Assembly (NCBI GenBank): GCA_028023455.1
Contig: JAQFVV010006274.1
Coordinates: forward strand, 3,476,001 to 3,540,000
Source of the DNA: Epiperipatus broadwayi
Lineage: Eukaryota; Onychophora; Udeonychophora; Euonychophora; Peripatidae
Reading direction: 5' to 3'
DNA length: 64,000 nt
Both the position numbers and the translations under genes were made by a program. Positions within the stretch are counted from its first letter, which is position 1; the number at the start of each line of letters is the position of its first letter. The notes beneath the pieces were generated by a model. It did not search any database and had not been told where the DNA came from. It saw nothing but the letters and a program-made list of their open reading frames with translations. This document shows positions 24,311 to 37,139 of this stretch, piece after piece.

Positions 24311-25739
24311 TATTAAATGCTTATGCAGATTTCCATATGATGCCTTGCTCTATCATCTGTTTTATCTGTTTATTCATTTCACTTTTGTATTGGTAAGCAG
24401 ATTTCCATATGATGCCTTGCTCCATCATCTGCTTTATCTGCTTATTCTTTTCACTTTTGTATTGGTAAGATATTGTGTAGGACACGATGGCTCTGGGTTA
24501 TCCAACTGTATCCTATGGATATATCTCTTAATAATATCAGACCATTTCGAGAACACATCTTTTTATCAATACAGTAGTTGATGTAGGGCATCCTTCCTTT
24601 CCTTATTCAAATTAATAGATTCACCTAACTTCAATTTGATATCAAGATTGGTTATGGCCATTTCAACACAATTCGGATCTAAAGATTGGTGGAGAATCTT
24701 GACATATTAATTGTTGTTCCACATAATTAATGATACAACCTTGTATGTCCATAAAATCAGATCCCAAGATCATTCTGTGTATTAATCATGCCATGAACAG
24801 GGACATATTAATTGTTGTTCCACATAATTAATAATACAACCTTGTATGTCCATAAAATCAGATCCCAAGATCATTGTGTGTATTAATCATGCCATGACCA
24901 GGAATACATATCAATCAGGAACACATATCCATCATCAAAGAATTTAATTGCACTTCCAGCAATATTTGCTGGGAATCAATTTAGCTTTATGGCCATTGGC
25001 TAATATGACCTCAAAGGATTGTTTGAATAGTAAGGAGGTAATAGCTGGACCCATTTCTTGGAGTCAATAAAATAACTCTAAATAAGTGATGCCTAACTGC
25101 CTATGTCTATTAATTATCTATCTTTCCTAGCACAATAGTAATTTCCGGGCAACTACTAAAAAGAGGCTGATTGTTTGACTTTTCTGGTTCAAAATCTTCC
25201 AGATTGAATCCCACTGAGTTCAATGCAGAAAATATCATCTCTCCCCAAATAGTCACAGGTCCTTGCAGTGAGGAATATTGCTATGAGGCCTAGTTTAATG
25301 GATGGCCCATAGGTCTATCCAATGGAGTCTCAATTCCAGTATTGGCTCTAGTATAAGGGTAACTTCCAGGTTGAGGATTTCACATCACTATCATATCTCA
25401 GATTTCTAACATGATCTTCATGATCCCTATATGATGCCAGTCTTCTTGACTGGTAACGATTCCAAGTACTTCCCTGAATGCAACCAACCATTGGTGTCTA
25501 GGCCAATTTATAATTAATATTAGAGTAACTAGGATGGTCCCATTTGGGTTTGGATGGATTATTATAAGCACCCTCCCCAGCCTTTAGTGTTCCCTAAATA
25601 TCCTCCACTTCCTCAACAGTATGCTGATTGGTGGCCAACAATGTCTTCTTGATATAATGAACCAGATATTGGCATAAAATTTGCATGATTTGTGTCTCTA
25701 ATAATAGGAGCATAGTCAAGGTTCTGAACCCTGCAACTT

Positions 25740-26560
25740 GTTATCTAAAAAACTGAGTTTAGCTTCCTCTTACGGGAGACATATTTTTCATGAAACAGTT
25801 GGTGGCATATGCAGTCCTGCTTATCCTCATTCCAAAAGGAGTTCACTATGGCCTGACGGTAGTCATCATAAGTTCGAGGCCACACAAACAAAGACCACTG
25901 CCATTCCTTCGCTGAAGCATAAAGATTATTTCTGGCAATTACCAACTTTTCTTCAGGTAGCACACTCAAGGTAAATAACTCCTCTAATGTGCATTATAGG
26001 ATGGGATTCTTCTGGTACTCCCCTTTAAAAACTAATATTAATAAATCAGGAAATATTGTGGTTCATATAATAACCACCATTTCCACAAGTTCTGGGGTCC
26101 TTTCAACTAAGGCCACAATCAAGGCCTCCTTCATAATTCCTGTTTCTAACAGCATATCCAATCTTAATTTGATCTGTCTCTAACTTGCATTCCTGCATTT
26201 GCTTCTCTAAGTTTGATATATGGTTGCTATTCACCTGCATAATCAACTTTATTTCCTCAAATTGGACACACATATTCATGATGGCCTTCTGTATCTCACA
26301 TTTATAACTTTCAATGATGTCAGTTTACTTCAATTCTTGATTCTTCCTTAATGGTCATCACTTCTTCCCTACATCCCTTTATCTCTTCAGCAAATTTGGT
26401 CTCTATCCACTGGATCTCCCATTTATTAGTGTCTTCAGTTCAGAGGAACTAATTTCAATTGTGGCATTACCTGCTTCCAAGTCAGCCTTCAATTCAACAT
26501 TTATTGTCATTACCACCCAACATTTCATTAGCGCTATCTATAATTAGTTTATAGCAACAA
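25740..26560 (-). pseudogene. Gypsy-type gag remnant
   Basis: The open stretch 25,969-25,745 (LPEEKLVIARNNLYASAKEW, then RTYDDYRQAIVNSFW and LFHEKYVSRKRK) has the pattern of a retrotransposon capsid, with an alanine-rich helix, a central W, a TY.D....F..FW block and a following LF. Upstream, broken frames encode a charged helical region (for example QFEEIKLIMQVNSNHISNLE) that fits the N-terminal part. No zinc knuckle was confidently found. Confidence 0.7.
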
Positions 26561-27180
26561 TATGTAATAACATGCGAAAAAAAAAGTATAATTTAGGTGA
26601 TAATTATGTATATCCTAAGACTTGTCATCCCTCCTGCCCATATTCTAAAATGAAAATCATCATCCAAATAAAAATATATAAGCACTCTATTCTAACTTTG
26701 AATTGGGTTTCTCCCAAAAATCAAAATCTTGATTTCGATATCACCCTCTTTTTGGTTAATCACAAATACCACTTGTATACTATCAGTACTGAAATGCATC
26801 AAAAAACATTATCTGATTGACATTTTGAATTGCGTGAATCATTTATTCGGCCGGAAAAAAAAAAAGTAATACTGTGTGGAGATCTGAACTCTTAAGACTA
26901 AAATGTCAAGCTGTGATATCGATATATAATCAAACATACAAAAATGCCCACATGCTAAGTAAGCCCACTTTTGGGAAAGTCAAATACATGGTGATATAAT
27001 TTCCTTTCTTAAAGGAATAGCGATTATCTATTAGTTTGTAATTTTACTCTATTATAGGCCAACCCACCATTATACTAATGAATCTTAATACAGGTCAGAA
27101 AAATTTCGAAATTAAAATCCTACCTCTTACAATATGTGATTTCAATCTCTATGAATTATTCACATTTCGAGCCCCTTAAT

Positions 27181-27191
27181 TGGTTGCACCA
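27181..27191 (-). promoter_or_regulatory. Candidate primer binding site of the gypsy element
   Basis: Minus-strand TGGTGCAACCA lies about 7 bases after the CA that would end the 5' LTR. The TGG start matches the CCA end of tRNAs. The tRNA was not identified. Confidence 0.5.
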
Positions 27192-27198
27192 ATTTTAG

Positions 27199-29286
27199 TG
27201 CACATACCTGGATAGCTAGATATAAAATATACGTAGCTACCAAAGAGTGATGATAGGAGGCTTTAGCTCATTTTAAGAATTACATCCTTCAAATTATAAC
27301 AATTAATTCTGAAGAAATCAGTATTTCAGATTAATTTAATATGAGATTGAATTGAATAGAGAGGAAGCAAGATACTTCGTTAAATCTTAGGCTTATGAGT
27401 TATCACTATAAAATTGATGCTTTACTTAACTAGATATAAATAAAGAATAGACAACCCTAATTACATGTCTCTGACGCTACTAATAATTAGTTTGGTAATG
27501 GGCTAGCTCTTGGATCTTATTCCACAATTATAAAAACTAAGCTCAAGTAAAAGAATATATTTGATTCTATGACCTCTCTCACTTTTATTGATTTCTTCTC
27601 AGGTTTTAGCATGATCAGTGAGACTTGGTTACTAGCCAAAATATAAATTTGAAGCAAAGAGAATTTGTATTGAATCCAACCTATATTTGCTGATGAATAA
27701 TTATATGCTATTCATGAATATTTCAAAACTCCCAAAATTAAACAAAGCAGTGTAGCAATTAGTTACTGCTTATGCAATTAATCATAAAATTTAAATATTT
27801 ACAAAAAGTTAATTATCTTAGAACTAAATTCACAATCTTATGCATTGCATAATGACCCTTATACTGACAAGTAAAAAAAAAAAAATCAAATAAATCACAC
27901 AGTCATTTTATAAAAAACAGGTGGTATATCTTTTATTTTGATTAAGGTTTACTTCTTTTTGAAATGGCAATAATGATTATCAGGTAACTAGTGGATGTTC
28001 TATCTATTCCAGGTTTTCAATTCATTTCAACATAATCTCTACTCAAGCATTTATCAATAATGTGCATATGATATTATTTATGATATTATTTATATTTACA
28101 TGAGGACCCCCTACTCTTTAACAGAAAAAATTTCACAATAATGGAGAAGCAATAATAATCTTAGTGTTTTCTCAAAACATCATAACTCAGACTCATACAT
28201 ATGCTCCATAAGGCAAGGCCACCCCAGTCTTAACAATTCCATTAATACACTCTTCATTGTGTGATAAATTTATACATGTACCCACTCGTTTTTATCAGGA
28301 TTAAACTTCTGTTATAAATGCAAATGCTATTCTTCAATTAATAATTTAATGGTTTCCACTATGGTCACAAATTTTTTTATATCCTACAATATCAATGCTT
28401 GTTATGAACTCTGGGAAAGGTTTATCATCAGGTTACATAATCATGTCTACTTCTGGCATGCTAGATTACAAAAACTACTAAAAAAAATGTTCCTTTTGTT
28501 TCTATCTTGAACATCAAGAAGTTCACATATATTATACGTATACAGGATATCGATGTACTGATTTATTTCTGAACAGATATTATAACTAAGCCATGATCGT
28601 TTATTAAAAAAAAAATTGATTACTTTTACATCAACAACAATAGATTATATATATATAGTTGTAAATAGTCCCCATGCAAACAAGAGAAAAGAAATAATTA
28701 AACAATAATGAAAGAACTTTTGGCATATTATTATTTATCTTAAAAAATTAAATTTCAAAATCTAGCCATATTATTTATTTTAACAAGTTAGAAATTTAAA
28801 TTCAATTGCATATGTTTTAGTTTAAAAAAAAAAATTTCAATTACTATTTAATATCTCCCCCCCCCCTTTATTTTTTGTTTTGAATACCGACTGTAGTCAG
28901 CCACTTCGATTAATTTTCACTAATATTGAACAAAGGCATAAGATGGCCTTTAATGACAAACACATGAATTCATGAATTGTTTGAACCTAGTTTCTTAAAG
29001 TGTCCTTTTTAGTTAGTTTCGTGAAAGTGAATGAATTGATAGTGATGCTGTTGATTCTGAGGCTTGAGGTAATCCTAAAGTTGATTTTCATGTCAGGAAT
29101 CGATATTATTTTAATTTGATTTCTTTCACAGACATGCCTGTTGTTGTTTCATTGCTGAATATAGTACTTTTTGGAAAGGATTAAGCAGGGGGGAGATCAA
29201 ACTCCACTGCTATTCTGCCATTCTGTAGTAAAACCAATTCCATTAGAGTTTTCTTAATATGCCAAAACAAAAATTTGACAGCAACA
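27199..29286 (-). repeat. 5' LTR of the Ty3/gypsy element
   Basis: About 2.09 kb. In element orientation it begins TGTTGCTGTC and ends ...TATGTGCA, obeying the TG...CA rule. It pairs with 18,792-20,742, and divergence between the two copies is visible on almost every line, which points to an old insertion. It includes a poly-C run near 28,858. Confidence 0.8.
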
Positions 29287-29329
29287 AGATCAGTTGTCTA
29301 TCTCTTAGTAAAATAAATAAATAATAATT

Positions 29330-29973
29330 TATTTATTTTACTTGTCACTATAAGGGTCATTATACAATGCTTAAGTCTGTGAATTTAATTCAAGGACAAC
29401 TTTTTATGAATATTTAAATTTTATAATTACTTGCATAAGCCTTAACTAATTGCTACATTATTTTGTTTAATTTTGAGAGTTATGAAATATCCATTAATAG
29501 CATATAATCATTCATTTGCAAATATACTTGGATTCAATAAAAATTCCCTTTGCTTCCAATTTATATTTCAGTGAGTAACCAAATCAACAAAAGTCAGAGG
29601 TCGTATAATCAAATACATTCTTTTACTTATGAACTTAGTTTTTATGTAAAACGTGACCCAAGAGCTAGCCCTTTACAAAACTAATTGTTAATAGAGTCAG
29701 ATATATAATTGGTAAAGTTGTCTATTCTTTATTTATTTCTTAGATAAGTAAAGCATCAATTTTGTAGTGATAACTCGTAGGCCTAGGATCTAAAAAAAAT
29801 AGTTTGCTTCCTCTCTCTTTGATTCAATCTCATGCTAAATTACTGAAATACTGATTACTTCAGAATTTATTGCTATAATTTGAAGGTCATAATTCTTAAA
29901 GTGAGCTAAAGCCTCCTATCGTCACTCTTTGGTAATTATGCATATTTTATATTTAGTTAGCTGGGTATGTACC
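29330..29973 (+). repeat. Inverted partial copy of the gypsy LTR
   Basis: Reading from the plus strand, this matches the complement of about 27,205-27,900 (and 18,792-19,330), ending GGGTATGTACCACTA where the 5' LTR has GGTATGTGCACTA. It is therefore the 3' third of an LTR in opposite orientation, starting about 45 bases after the 5' LTR. The two form inverted repeats of about 0.65 kb. Confidence 0.8.
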
Positions 29974-30214
29974 ACTACCCACTATAATGTATTTTATTTA
30001 TCACTTTTATATTTGATATTATTTTGTATTAGAAAAAGGAGGGAGATAATTTATTTAGGATTTCAGAGATGTTATGCTTCAAATTCCTTATATTTATAAA
30101 AATATCTGGGTTTATTAGGTATTGAGATAAAAAGATCTTTTATTTCTGATTAAACTTTGATGTAAAGTTATTGTTAGCTACTAGAGCAAATAGTTTGGCA
30201 ATTTCAATCTAGCA

Positions 30215-30430
30215 ACATCATTGCTAGCATATTTTTGTGATTGTTTACATGGAAAATTTCCCATATTTATTTATTTACATCTCAATAGTATATCACATGA
30301 TCACCATTCTTTATGCTTACACAGACTGTTTACACATAAGCAAACCTTCCTGCATTCATTGATTACTCTGGCTTGCACTGAGTGGCATTACTGTATGGAG
30401 AGTTTGCCTATGCCTCAATAGTATATATTT
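30215..30430 (+). repeat. Relic of the hammerhead-bearing foldback family (copy 1)
   Basis: CACATGATCACCATTCTTTATGCTTACACA (about 30,294-30,324) and the end block CATTGATTACTCTGGC...GGAGAGTTTGCC (30,355-30,410) match flanks and ends of the elements at 39.8-41.4 kb. No hammerhead core remains. Confidence 0.6.
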
Positions 30431-30539
30431 TATATACAATATAGATGTTTTAATAATCAATATTTAAAACAAATATTTAATAAATATTCAAAATAAGGAT
30501 ATAAATTAATCTGATATATAATTATTAAAATATATCATC

Positions 30540-30660
30540 AAATATCACATGATCACTAGGTAAGGGATTTTATGCAAAAACCTTCTTGCATCCATTGATT
30601 ATTCTGGCTTACACTGAGTGGTGCTACTGTATGGAGAGTTTTGCCTCTGTTATTAAAATA
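30540..30660 (+). repeat. Relic of the hammerhead-bearing foldback family (copy 2)
   Basis: TCACATGATCAC (about 30,545), GGGATTTTATGCA and CCTTCTTGCATCCATTGATT through ATGGAGAGTTTTGCCTCTGTTATTA (to about 30,656) match the right end of the elements at 40.3 and 41.4 kb. Only an arm tip is left. Confidence 0.65.
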
Positions 30661-32480
30661 TAATTACTTAAATTATTTTTTTTTTGCAAACTGATGTCTA
30701 CTTTATCAAAAAACCCAGAAAATCATATAAAAATGTTTGAATGTATTGTGTGAACAAGTGGCATTTATACACATTTACTGTGTATATTTTGTATTATACA
30801 TTTGGGGGAAAATAAGCCATTATAATGTTAGCTACTATAATGTTTATAATTCTCTGTTAACTTTTTTATTTTTAAACACTTTGCAGCTAACATATTCAAA
30901 ATCATTAAGATTTTATAAAAAGAAAATTAGCTAATTAATAGAGTGATAAAAAAAATTATTTTGAAATAAGTTTACTTTTAAAAGTTTTAAACTGATAAAG
31001 CAGTATATTAGTTGGAAAATTTTATTAGATAAGAATGTTCAATTAGCTCAGATGATGATTTGTTAAATAATAATAATTCTATTAAATATATAAATTTAAT
31101 ATATTAACATGTATAAACAATAAAGAAATAAAGATTACTAATGTGCTTAAAAAATGATAATGTTAACCAGACTGAATGCATATATATATATCTAACTGTA
31201 ACATAAAAACAGGAAATGTCACAGTAATACAAAGAACACATAAAAGAGTGTAATATTTTTGTTCAGTCTGTATTTAGAAATAGAGTGATGAACATTACTG
31301 TCTCACAGGCTAAAACTTTTTATTATTTTTAACAGTTTTTTTTTAATTTGGTTTGCTTAATTTTAATTTTGTTTTTGATACAAATTTCAACATGTTCTGA
31401 AGTTTTCACCTTCAAATTATCTCAGGCAGTGATGTGGGTAAGTAAAAAAATTGACTTACACATGTTGAAAATAATTTGCATAATTAAAATATGTGATGGA
31501 GTTTTGATTATTTTTTTATTTTATTACATAGGAATTAAAAAAAAAAAAGATTTGAAATCAGAAAGAGTAGACGACTTAAGAAGTAATAATTCTAATTTTA
31601 GAAATATTGGAAAGAGAAGAAGAATTATAGAAATATATTCATCAAAAGAAGATGAAAATAATACCTTAATTGATGCTAGCTTTTATTTCATAATAAACAG
31701 TAAAAAAAAAAAAAAAGGGGTGATGCAAAAATTCCGAAAGATCAAATGGAATGCAGGAAAAAATATTAAACTGAAAAAATTATACTTGCAAAATTTTTCC
31801 AAAACAAAGATCACCATTGTTTAAAAATTAATATAAAAAATTGTACTGTGAAGAAAATAAAAATATTTTCGACAGATTTTGGAATTTGGGTGATTTTAAT
31901 AAGCAAATATAGATTAGGAAACTATCAGGCTGCCTTAATGTGAAATGAAAACATTTAAGAAATGATAAAGGATTACTAAGAAATTATAGTTTTAAATATT
32001 TTTTAAATATGACTCAGGTAAAATTTTTCATTTGTAAAAAAATATTCTTGAATATCTTTAATATAAATGAAGGATGTTTAAAATATGTTTTAAAATCTGG
32101 AAATCCAGGAAATGATTTACGATTTGTGTATGAGATCATCCAGAAAAATTTCTGAAGAAGAAAAAAAAACTGTTCAAAATATTTTTACAGTTTTCCCATA
32201 TTTGAATCTCATACTAGATCTCACAATCTTAACAGAAAATTTTTATGACTTATTTTAAATATAAAAAAGATGATTAATCTATATTTTCTTTAATGTAAAG
32301 ACAATAATACAAGCATTGTTAATGAGTGGACTTACAGAAAATTTTTAAAAAGATTTTAATATACATTTCCACTAGCCATGGAAAGATAGAGGCCAAAAAT
32401 GTGATCTATTAAACTTTAAAATTAAGGCATCACATAATGTTGAAAAAGTCAGGCAGAATTTACTAGAAAATTATTGATTG
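30661..32480. other. AT-rich region with a K/N/I-rich open frame
   Basis: A 158-codon open frame (31,348-31,824) has a hydrophobic start and a lysine-rich second half interrupted by A-runs. I recognise no domain. The second half might be the upstream part of the transposase-like relic that follows, but this cannot be shown by eye. Confidence 0.35.
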
Positions 32481-32489
32481 AACATTACA

Positions 32490-33070
32490 TAATCCTGTTC
32501 ACCATTTCACCTTTTCTTTTGCCTTGCAAAAAGCAGTGCCTTAACCAATGTTGATTACTTCATTTGCATATTACAAACATAGCTTGTACATTTTAAATGT
32601 GAATTTTCATAATATCCATGATAATAATGTTTACATGTAGCTTTGGGATGAAACCATTGCATCTAGAGATGCACAGGAATTAGCATCATGTATCCTGAAA
32701 CATCTAAAAAGTCTTTCAAATGGAAAACATATTATAGCTTATAGCATATGTATGCAGATAGAATAGGAATATAAAAATAGCTTTAACGTTGTTAAAAATT
32801 AGCTAATCTGCTGAACATAATATAGATGTCATTGATCATAAGTTTCTGTTATTAGGGCATTCATTTCTACCAAAAGATAGAGATTTTGGAGTTGCAGAAA
32901 TGGCATTATGAAAAAATTATTTATTGTTTGTCTCCCAGGATTATTACAAAATAATAAAAAAGTGTCAAAAAAATAATAACTTTATTCTGAATGAAATCCT
33001 CTCATTTCACTACATCTCTAGAGGATGCAGTTTTTAAAAGGTTACAAAATACTAATGGAGAAATGATGAA
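32490..33070 (+). pseudogene. Transposase-like protein relic (WDE..ASR.AQE..SC family)
   Basis: Broken plus-strand frames encode FTFSFALQKAVP, then SFAYYKHSLYILNVNFHN, LWDETIASRDAQELASC, KHIIAYS, then in another frame VIDHKFLLLGHSFLPKDRDFG and KNYLLFVSQDYYKI. This order matches a protein of unknown function repeated in many invertebrate genomes (usual form MWDE..ASRG.QE..SCL, IAYSD.C.GQN, HSFLPNDRDFG), which I take to be transposon-encoded with an RNase H-like fold. Stops at the P after AVP, before LWDE and elsewhere show it is dead. The GQN segment is lost. Confidence 0.72.
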
Positions 33071-33745
33071 TATGTTGGATGCAATTTTTGAGAATTAAAT
33101 CATATAAAATATTATATAAAAAGTTAATGAATGATGATATAGAATTCAAAACTGGATTTATTACCATATTGGGAAAGATCAAGAAATTTTAATAATATTG
33201 AATTGACACTACTGTTCAAAAATGTGAAGATCAATCTTAACACCCAAGTACAAACATATGATGGATTTATTACACTATATATCACCCGCACAACAATTAC
33301 TTTAAATCCCTTCTGCATATGCTAAGTAGAGAAGAGTGAAATATAAATTACAAAATATAATTTGAATGTAACATTCCTTAAAAAGTGAACAAAAATTGAA
33401 TATGTTTTTATTTTTATAACACTCTTGCTTTATTTATTTAAACTTTTTTTTTTTTTTCAAAGGATTTATGCTTTTTCAAAAATTAAAAACTTATTAATTT
33501 TGAATGTGGCTTAAATCCATCATTTATGGACACCAAAAATGTGTTATTTTTTTAATAATATTTATTACACTAATTAATTGGATTAGTAAATTAAACACTT
33601 AGAAACACAAAAACATTATACTATCATGTTATCAGTTATCAATATTTTTAAATTAATTAAAATGCAACTTCTTAAATATGGTTTAAAATAAATGAACTTA
33701 AGCTATTTTCAAAATAAAGGGCACAAATATTTTATTTATAAATAT

Positions 33746-35606
33746 TGTAACGGTATATAATATGCCATTACATTATTTTAAAATTAAAATAAAAAGATCG
33801 TAAATAAAAATTGATTTATTAAAAAGAAAAAACTTAACTTAAAAACTGAAAATTAAAAGTTGTTTAACATTTATATAGATCGCACAGATGGAAAACTTTA
33901 AAAACTATTTTAAAAATAAAATTATTTGAAAGTATTTTTTTTTTTTGTAAAAAAAGTCAAGATTGATATTTTTTAAAATAGAAGTAAATGATTTTCTATC
34001 ATGTTTAATCTTAGAAAATGGAAATGATTGTTTTTTTTTAATTAAATGATTGTTCTAAAGCAAACTAGCCCCTGGGGCACTTAAAATAATTTCAAAGGTC
34101 AGATAAGAGAATAAAAAGAATTAGCTTGACCAATGGAAGCACCAAGCCACAGTATGGACCAAAAAAGAGACTCTAGGATTAGTGATGTCTTGCTCGTTGA
34201 ATCCGAAAATTTGCTGATAAGAGGCTACTAAAAATATAAAAGGCAAAATAATTGTTGTCTGAGATGCTGACTATTAAGCTATATATGAACTGTAGCTGTA
34301 TTGTAGATTTCACGATGTAGGAGTCTGCAATAGATTTAATTTCTTGACAACCAGCTGAGGCTTTTGTATGACAGTTATGGACCAAAAGGAATGGCAAGTA
34401 GTGGCTTCGTTTTTAAAAAAAAAAGGACATACAATCTACTAAATGATCACGAAGATGGGCCTCTAAATCTGCAGAATCCGGAAAGTATAAACTCTTTTTG
34501 CTTATCTAATTGGAACTTTTTCTAAATTTGCAATGAGTAATTGAAAATAAGAACTCTCATCTGACCTAGAGAATTCAAAATCAGTTATTAATATTTTTTT
34601 CTGCATAAGTAATCATCTTTATTTCTTTTTTTTTTTTTTTTGTTATGTGTTAATTAAATTATTTGACTATATTTAAATTTAAGTTGGGTGTGGATGGCTA
34701 TATAGATTCGTTAAGTTTGTTAGTTTAAGGGAGGGTTAATCTTGGGTTAGTTGTTTCACGGTTAAATTGGGTTAATGTATTGGATATATTGGTGTAATTA
34801 GTAAATATAGTATGAAGATCCACTATGTGCAGGATCACGTATACGCCGCACTTGGGCAAAATAAGTCCCATTTCTTAATGACCATCGGAAGCAGACGTAT
34901 TCCTGCTCCTTGGATCACCCCTTTAGCCTATGGAATGGGATAGTAAGATGGCAAAAAGGACCACAATCCCTTCCTATGGAGTTTTCTTTTTTTATTGTTT
35001 TCTTGCCAGACAGATGTAACATTCCTGTACTGGACGAGAGACAATTTCTTCGCTATAACCATGCTGTTCAGACTTTGGTTTGACTGTGAACTTTTTGCCT
35101 AGGGTTAAATAAGGGTTATAGGATATTTTCTTTTTTGAACGAATCCGTATATTCTATTCATACTCGACACTATAATAAAATATTAATAAATTCATCTGTG
35201 CGAACTTCTAAAATAAAAGTTAAAATGTAAATTAAATTCTAAAATAAAAAGTTAAATTGTAAATTAAAATCTAAAGTAAAAGTTAGACTAAAATAATAAT
35301 TCTAAGTTTTATATATGTTTAATAAATGTTTGTATGTGTTAATCTGGCAGTGGCTTATTCTTATTTTTTATTATCTTTATTTCTTTAAAATAAAGTATAT
35401 ATTATCTCTGCTGCTCCGCGAGCTAGTGACTGGGGCTGATGGTCGTAATAAAATATATATGTAAAATTTGAATCTTAACAGTATGTATCTGCCTACTATA
35501 TAAATTTTCCAGGTTCCAATAGCCTGGTGGAGCCCTGTTTGGCAAATATGGAAGACGCCACTACTATGATGGCACACCAACTATCTGTTACACCCCGACC
35601 GTTATA
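33746..35606 (+). repeat. Solo-LTR-like repeat
   Basis: It starts TGTAACGG and ends CCGTTATA, an inverted terminal match with one difference. A related end at 59,540-59,547 reads CCGTTACA, which would be perfect. ATAT on both sides may be a target duplication but carries little information. The first 450 bases match 703-1,150. The GC-richer middle (34,840-35,110) and CCAGG...CCTGGTGGAGCC near the end resemble 59,485-59,510. No coding sequence. Confidence 0.5.
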
Positions 35607-35990
35607 ATATATATTATTACAATTTGATCTAAAATTGCCATTCTTTTTGCACTTATTTCTTTGACAACCATCCATTTCAGATAAATACATTAATGAATAT
35701 TACTAATCATTTATTAAATTAGAAATTATTATATTGTTTTTAGCTTAGATTTAAATTTAATTAAAGATTAATATATTTAATTTTTATTAAATGCAAACAT
35801 ATGATATTCTTAATTCAACTCATCCATCTTTTTTTCCATGTATAATATCTTTAGATATGCTTTAAAACCTTCATTCTACTCAACTGCTTAAAACACATGA
35901 ATAAAGATATTTGACAAAAGGCAAATATCTGCAATATATTTATTTATAAATGACTACAATAACTGTTGCTGAAATATAATAAATTTAAAG

Positions 35991-36081
35991 CAACATTAAT
36001 ACTGTATACTCTGGAAAAATATTGAAAGTTGTATTTAATATTTTCAACATTTTTTCTCCAGTATATAGTATTAATATTGTT
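35991..36081. repeat. Hairpin-forming inverted repeat
   Basis: The arm 35,991-36,027 (CAACATTAATACTGTATAC..) is complementary to 36,042-36,081 (..CCAGTATATAGTATTAATATTG) with a few mismatches and a 14-base loop. Confidence 0.6.
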
Positions 36082-36162
36082 TTTTATTGATTACATAATC
36101 TATTTATGTGCATGAAGATTACTGGCACTATATAAATAAAGTAAAACATACAAAATATTTTA

Positions 36163-36590
36163 TAGGGTTTGAACACAGACTTTTTAAGCTCCCTTCAGCT
36201 ATCCACTCAGAAATACATGTGAAAAAGATTAGTGATCTTCAATATATATATTTCATGCTGAACTAACACTCATCCATTGGTCCAGATCATCATCTCTCAT
36301 ACACATATATAATTAGTGCTCAATTTATATTAAGATAACAAATCTTTAAGCTTTAATTGACAGCCTTTCTTTTCCATCCTTCAATTCTTCAGCCATCGAT
36401 ATTTTTGAAAATCTGATTATATATATGTGTGGGAGATGATGATCTGGATCAACTGATGAATACTAATTCAGCACAAAATACATATATTGGAGATCATTTA
36501 TCTTTTTCATATGTCTGTGGTCATGTGTATTGGTTATTAAGATGGAGTGGATAGCTGAAGGGAGTTTAAAAGTTTGTATTCAAATCCCCT
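36163..36590. repeat. Foldback element, 0.43 kb
   Basis: The left end (TAGGGTTTGAACACAGAC, AGCTCCCTTCAGCTATCCACTC) is mirrored at the right end (GAGTGGATAGCTGAAGGGAG ... GTATTCAAATCCCCT). Inner blocks such as TTCATGCTGAA...ATCATCATCTCTCA also have inverted partners, so the arms run about 150 bp with gaps. There is no coding sequence and no clear target duplication. Confidence 0.65.
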
Positions 36591-37139
36591 CTAATTACAT
36601 CTAAAGTTCAGTATTTACATTGTATTGTATTCAAGTATTACAAAATATTTTCATAACTGATGCTGTCACAATACAAATAATGAAATATAGATATTACTGT
36701 TCATAAATTTTAATTTTTAACTTATTGTGGTGATACAAAACTTTCTTAGAGCCACAAAATTACCAAGATTGAGGGCTCCATTAGCACTATACCAAGAAGA
36801 TTATTCTATGAGTGTAGTGTCTATTTATATACAAAACACGGCCACACAATCTTTTATAGCATAATCTTTTGCGGACTCCAATAATTTTGATATATTTTCT
36901 CTCCAAAGAATGCAATTGATGTTAATACTATATTAAATCAACAAGAGAGGCACACAAGTATGGCTCTAACAATCTTTATTATACTTTTCTTTTTTTTCTA
37001 ATATTTCCTTTCCCAATCCCCTCTCACTGCAATCTGAACTGGTCCAATTTATTTCAAAATGAAATATCTTCAAAATTAACCAATCGCTTACCAATTGTAT
37101 AACAATACTATTATTCAACATTATAATAATCTTTTCTGA

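Larger units (their letters stand above)
20743..27198 (-). mobile_element. Ty3/gypsy-type LTR retrotransposon, internal region, degenerate
   Basis: This 6.5-kb internal region lies between two same-orientation LTRs. Read on the minus strand it follows the gypsy order: primer site (about 27,181-27,191), gag (26.5-25.7 kb), reverse transcriptase (24.3-23.9), RNase H (23.4-23.1) and integrase (22.85-21.95). Reading frames are broken by many stops and shifts, so it is an old, inactive copy. It holds at least four short tandem duplications (22,520-22,577; 23,882-23,954; 24,325-24,470; 24,701-24,900), each absent from a normal pol gene. Confidence 0.88.

Noticed and set aside
25738-25974. 78-codon open frame on the plus strand
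   Set aside because: It lies opposite the gag capsid remnant, whose minus-strand motifs explain the sequence.
31348-31824. Longest open frame of the window (158 codons, plus strand)
   Set aside because: Composition is driven by A and T runs, with a lysine stretch coded by poly-A. No domain or splice context was found. At most it is an upstream part of the transposase-like relic.
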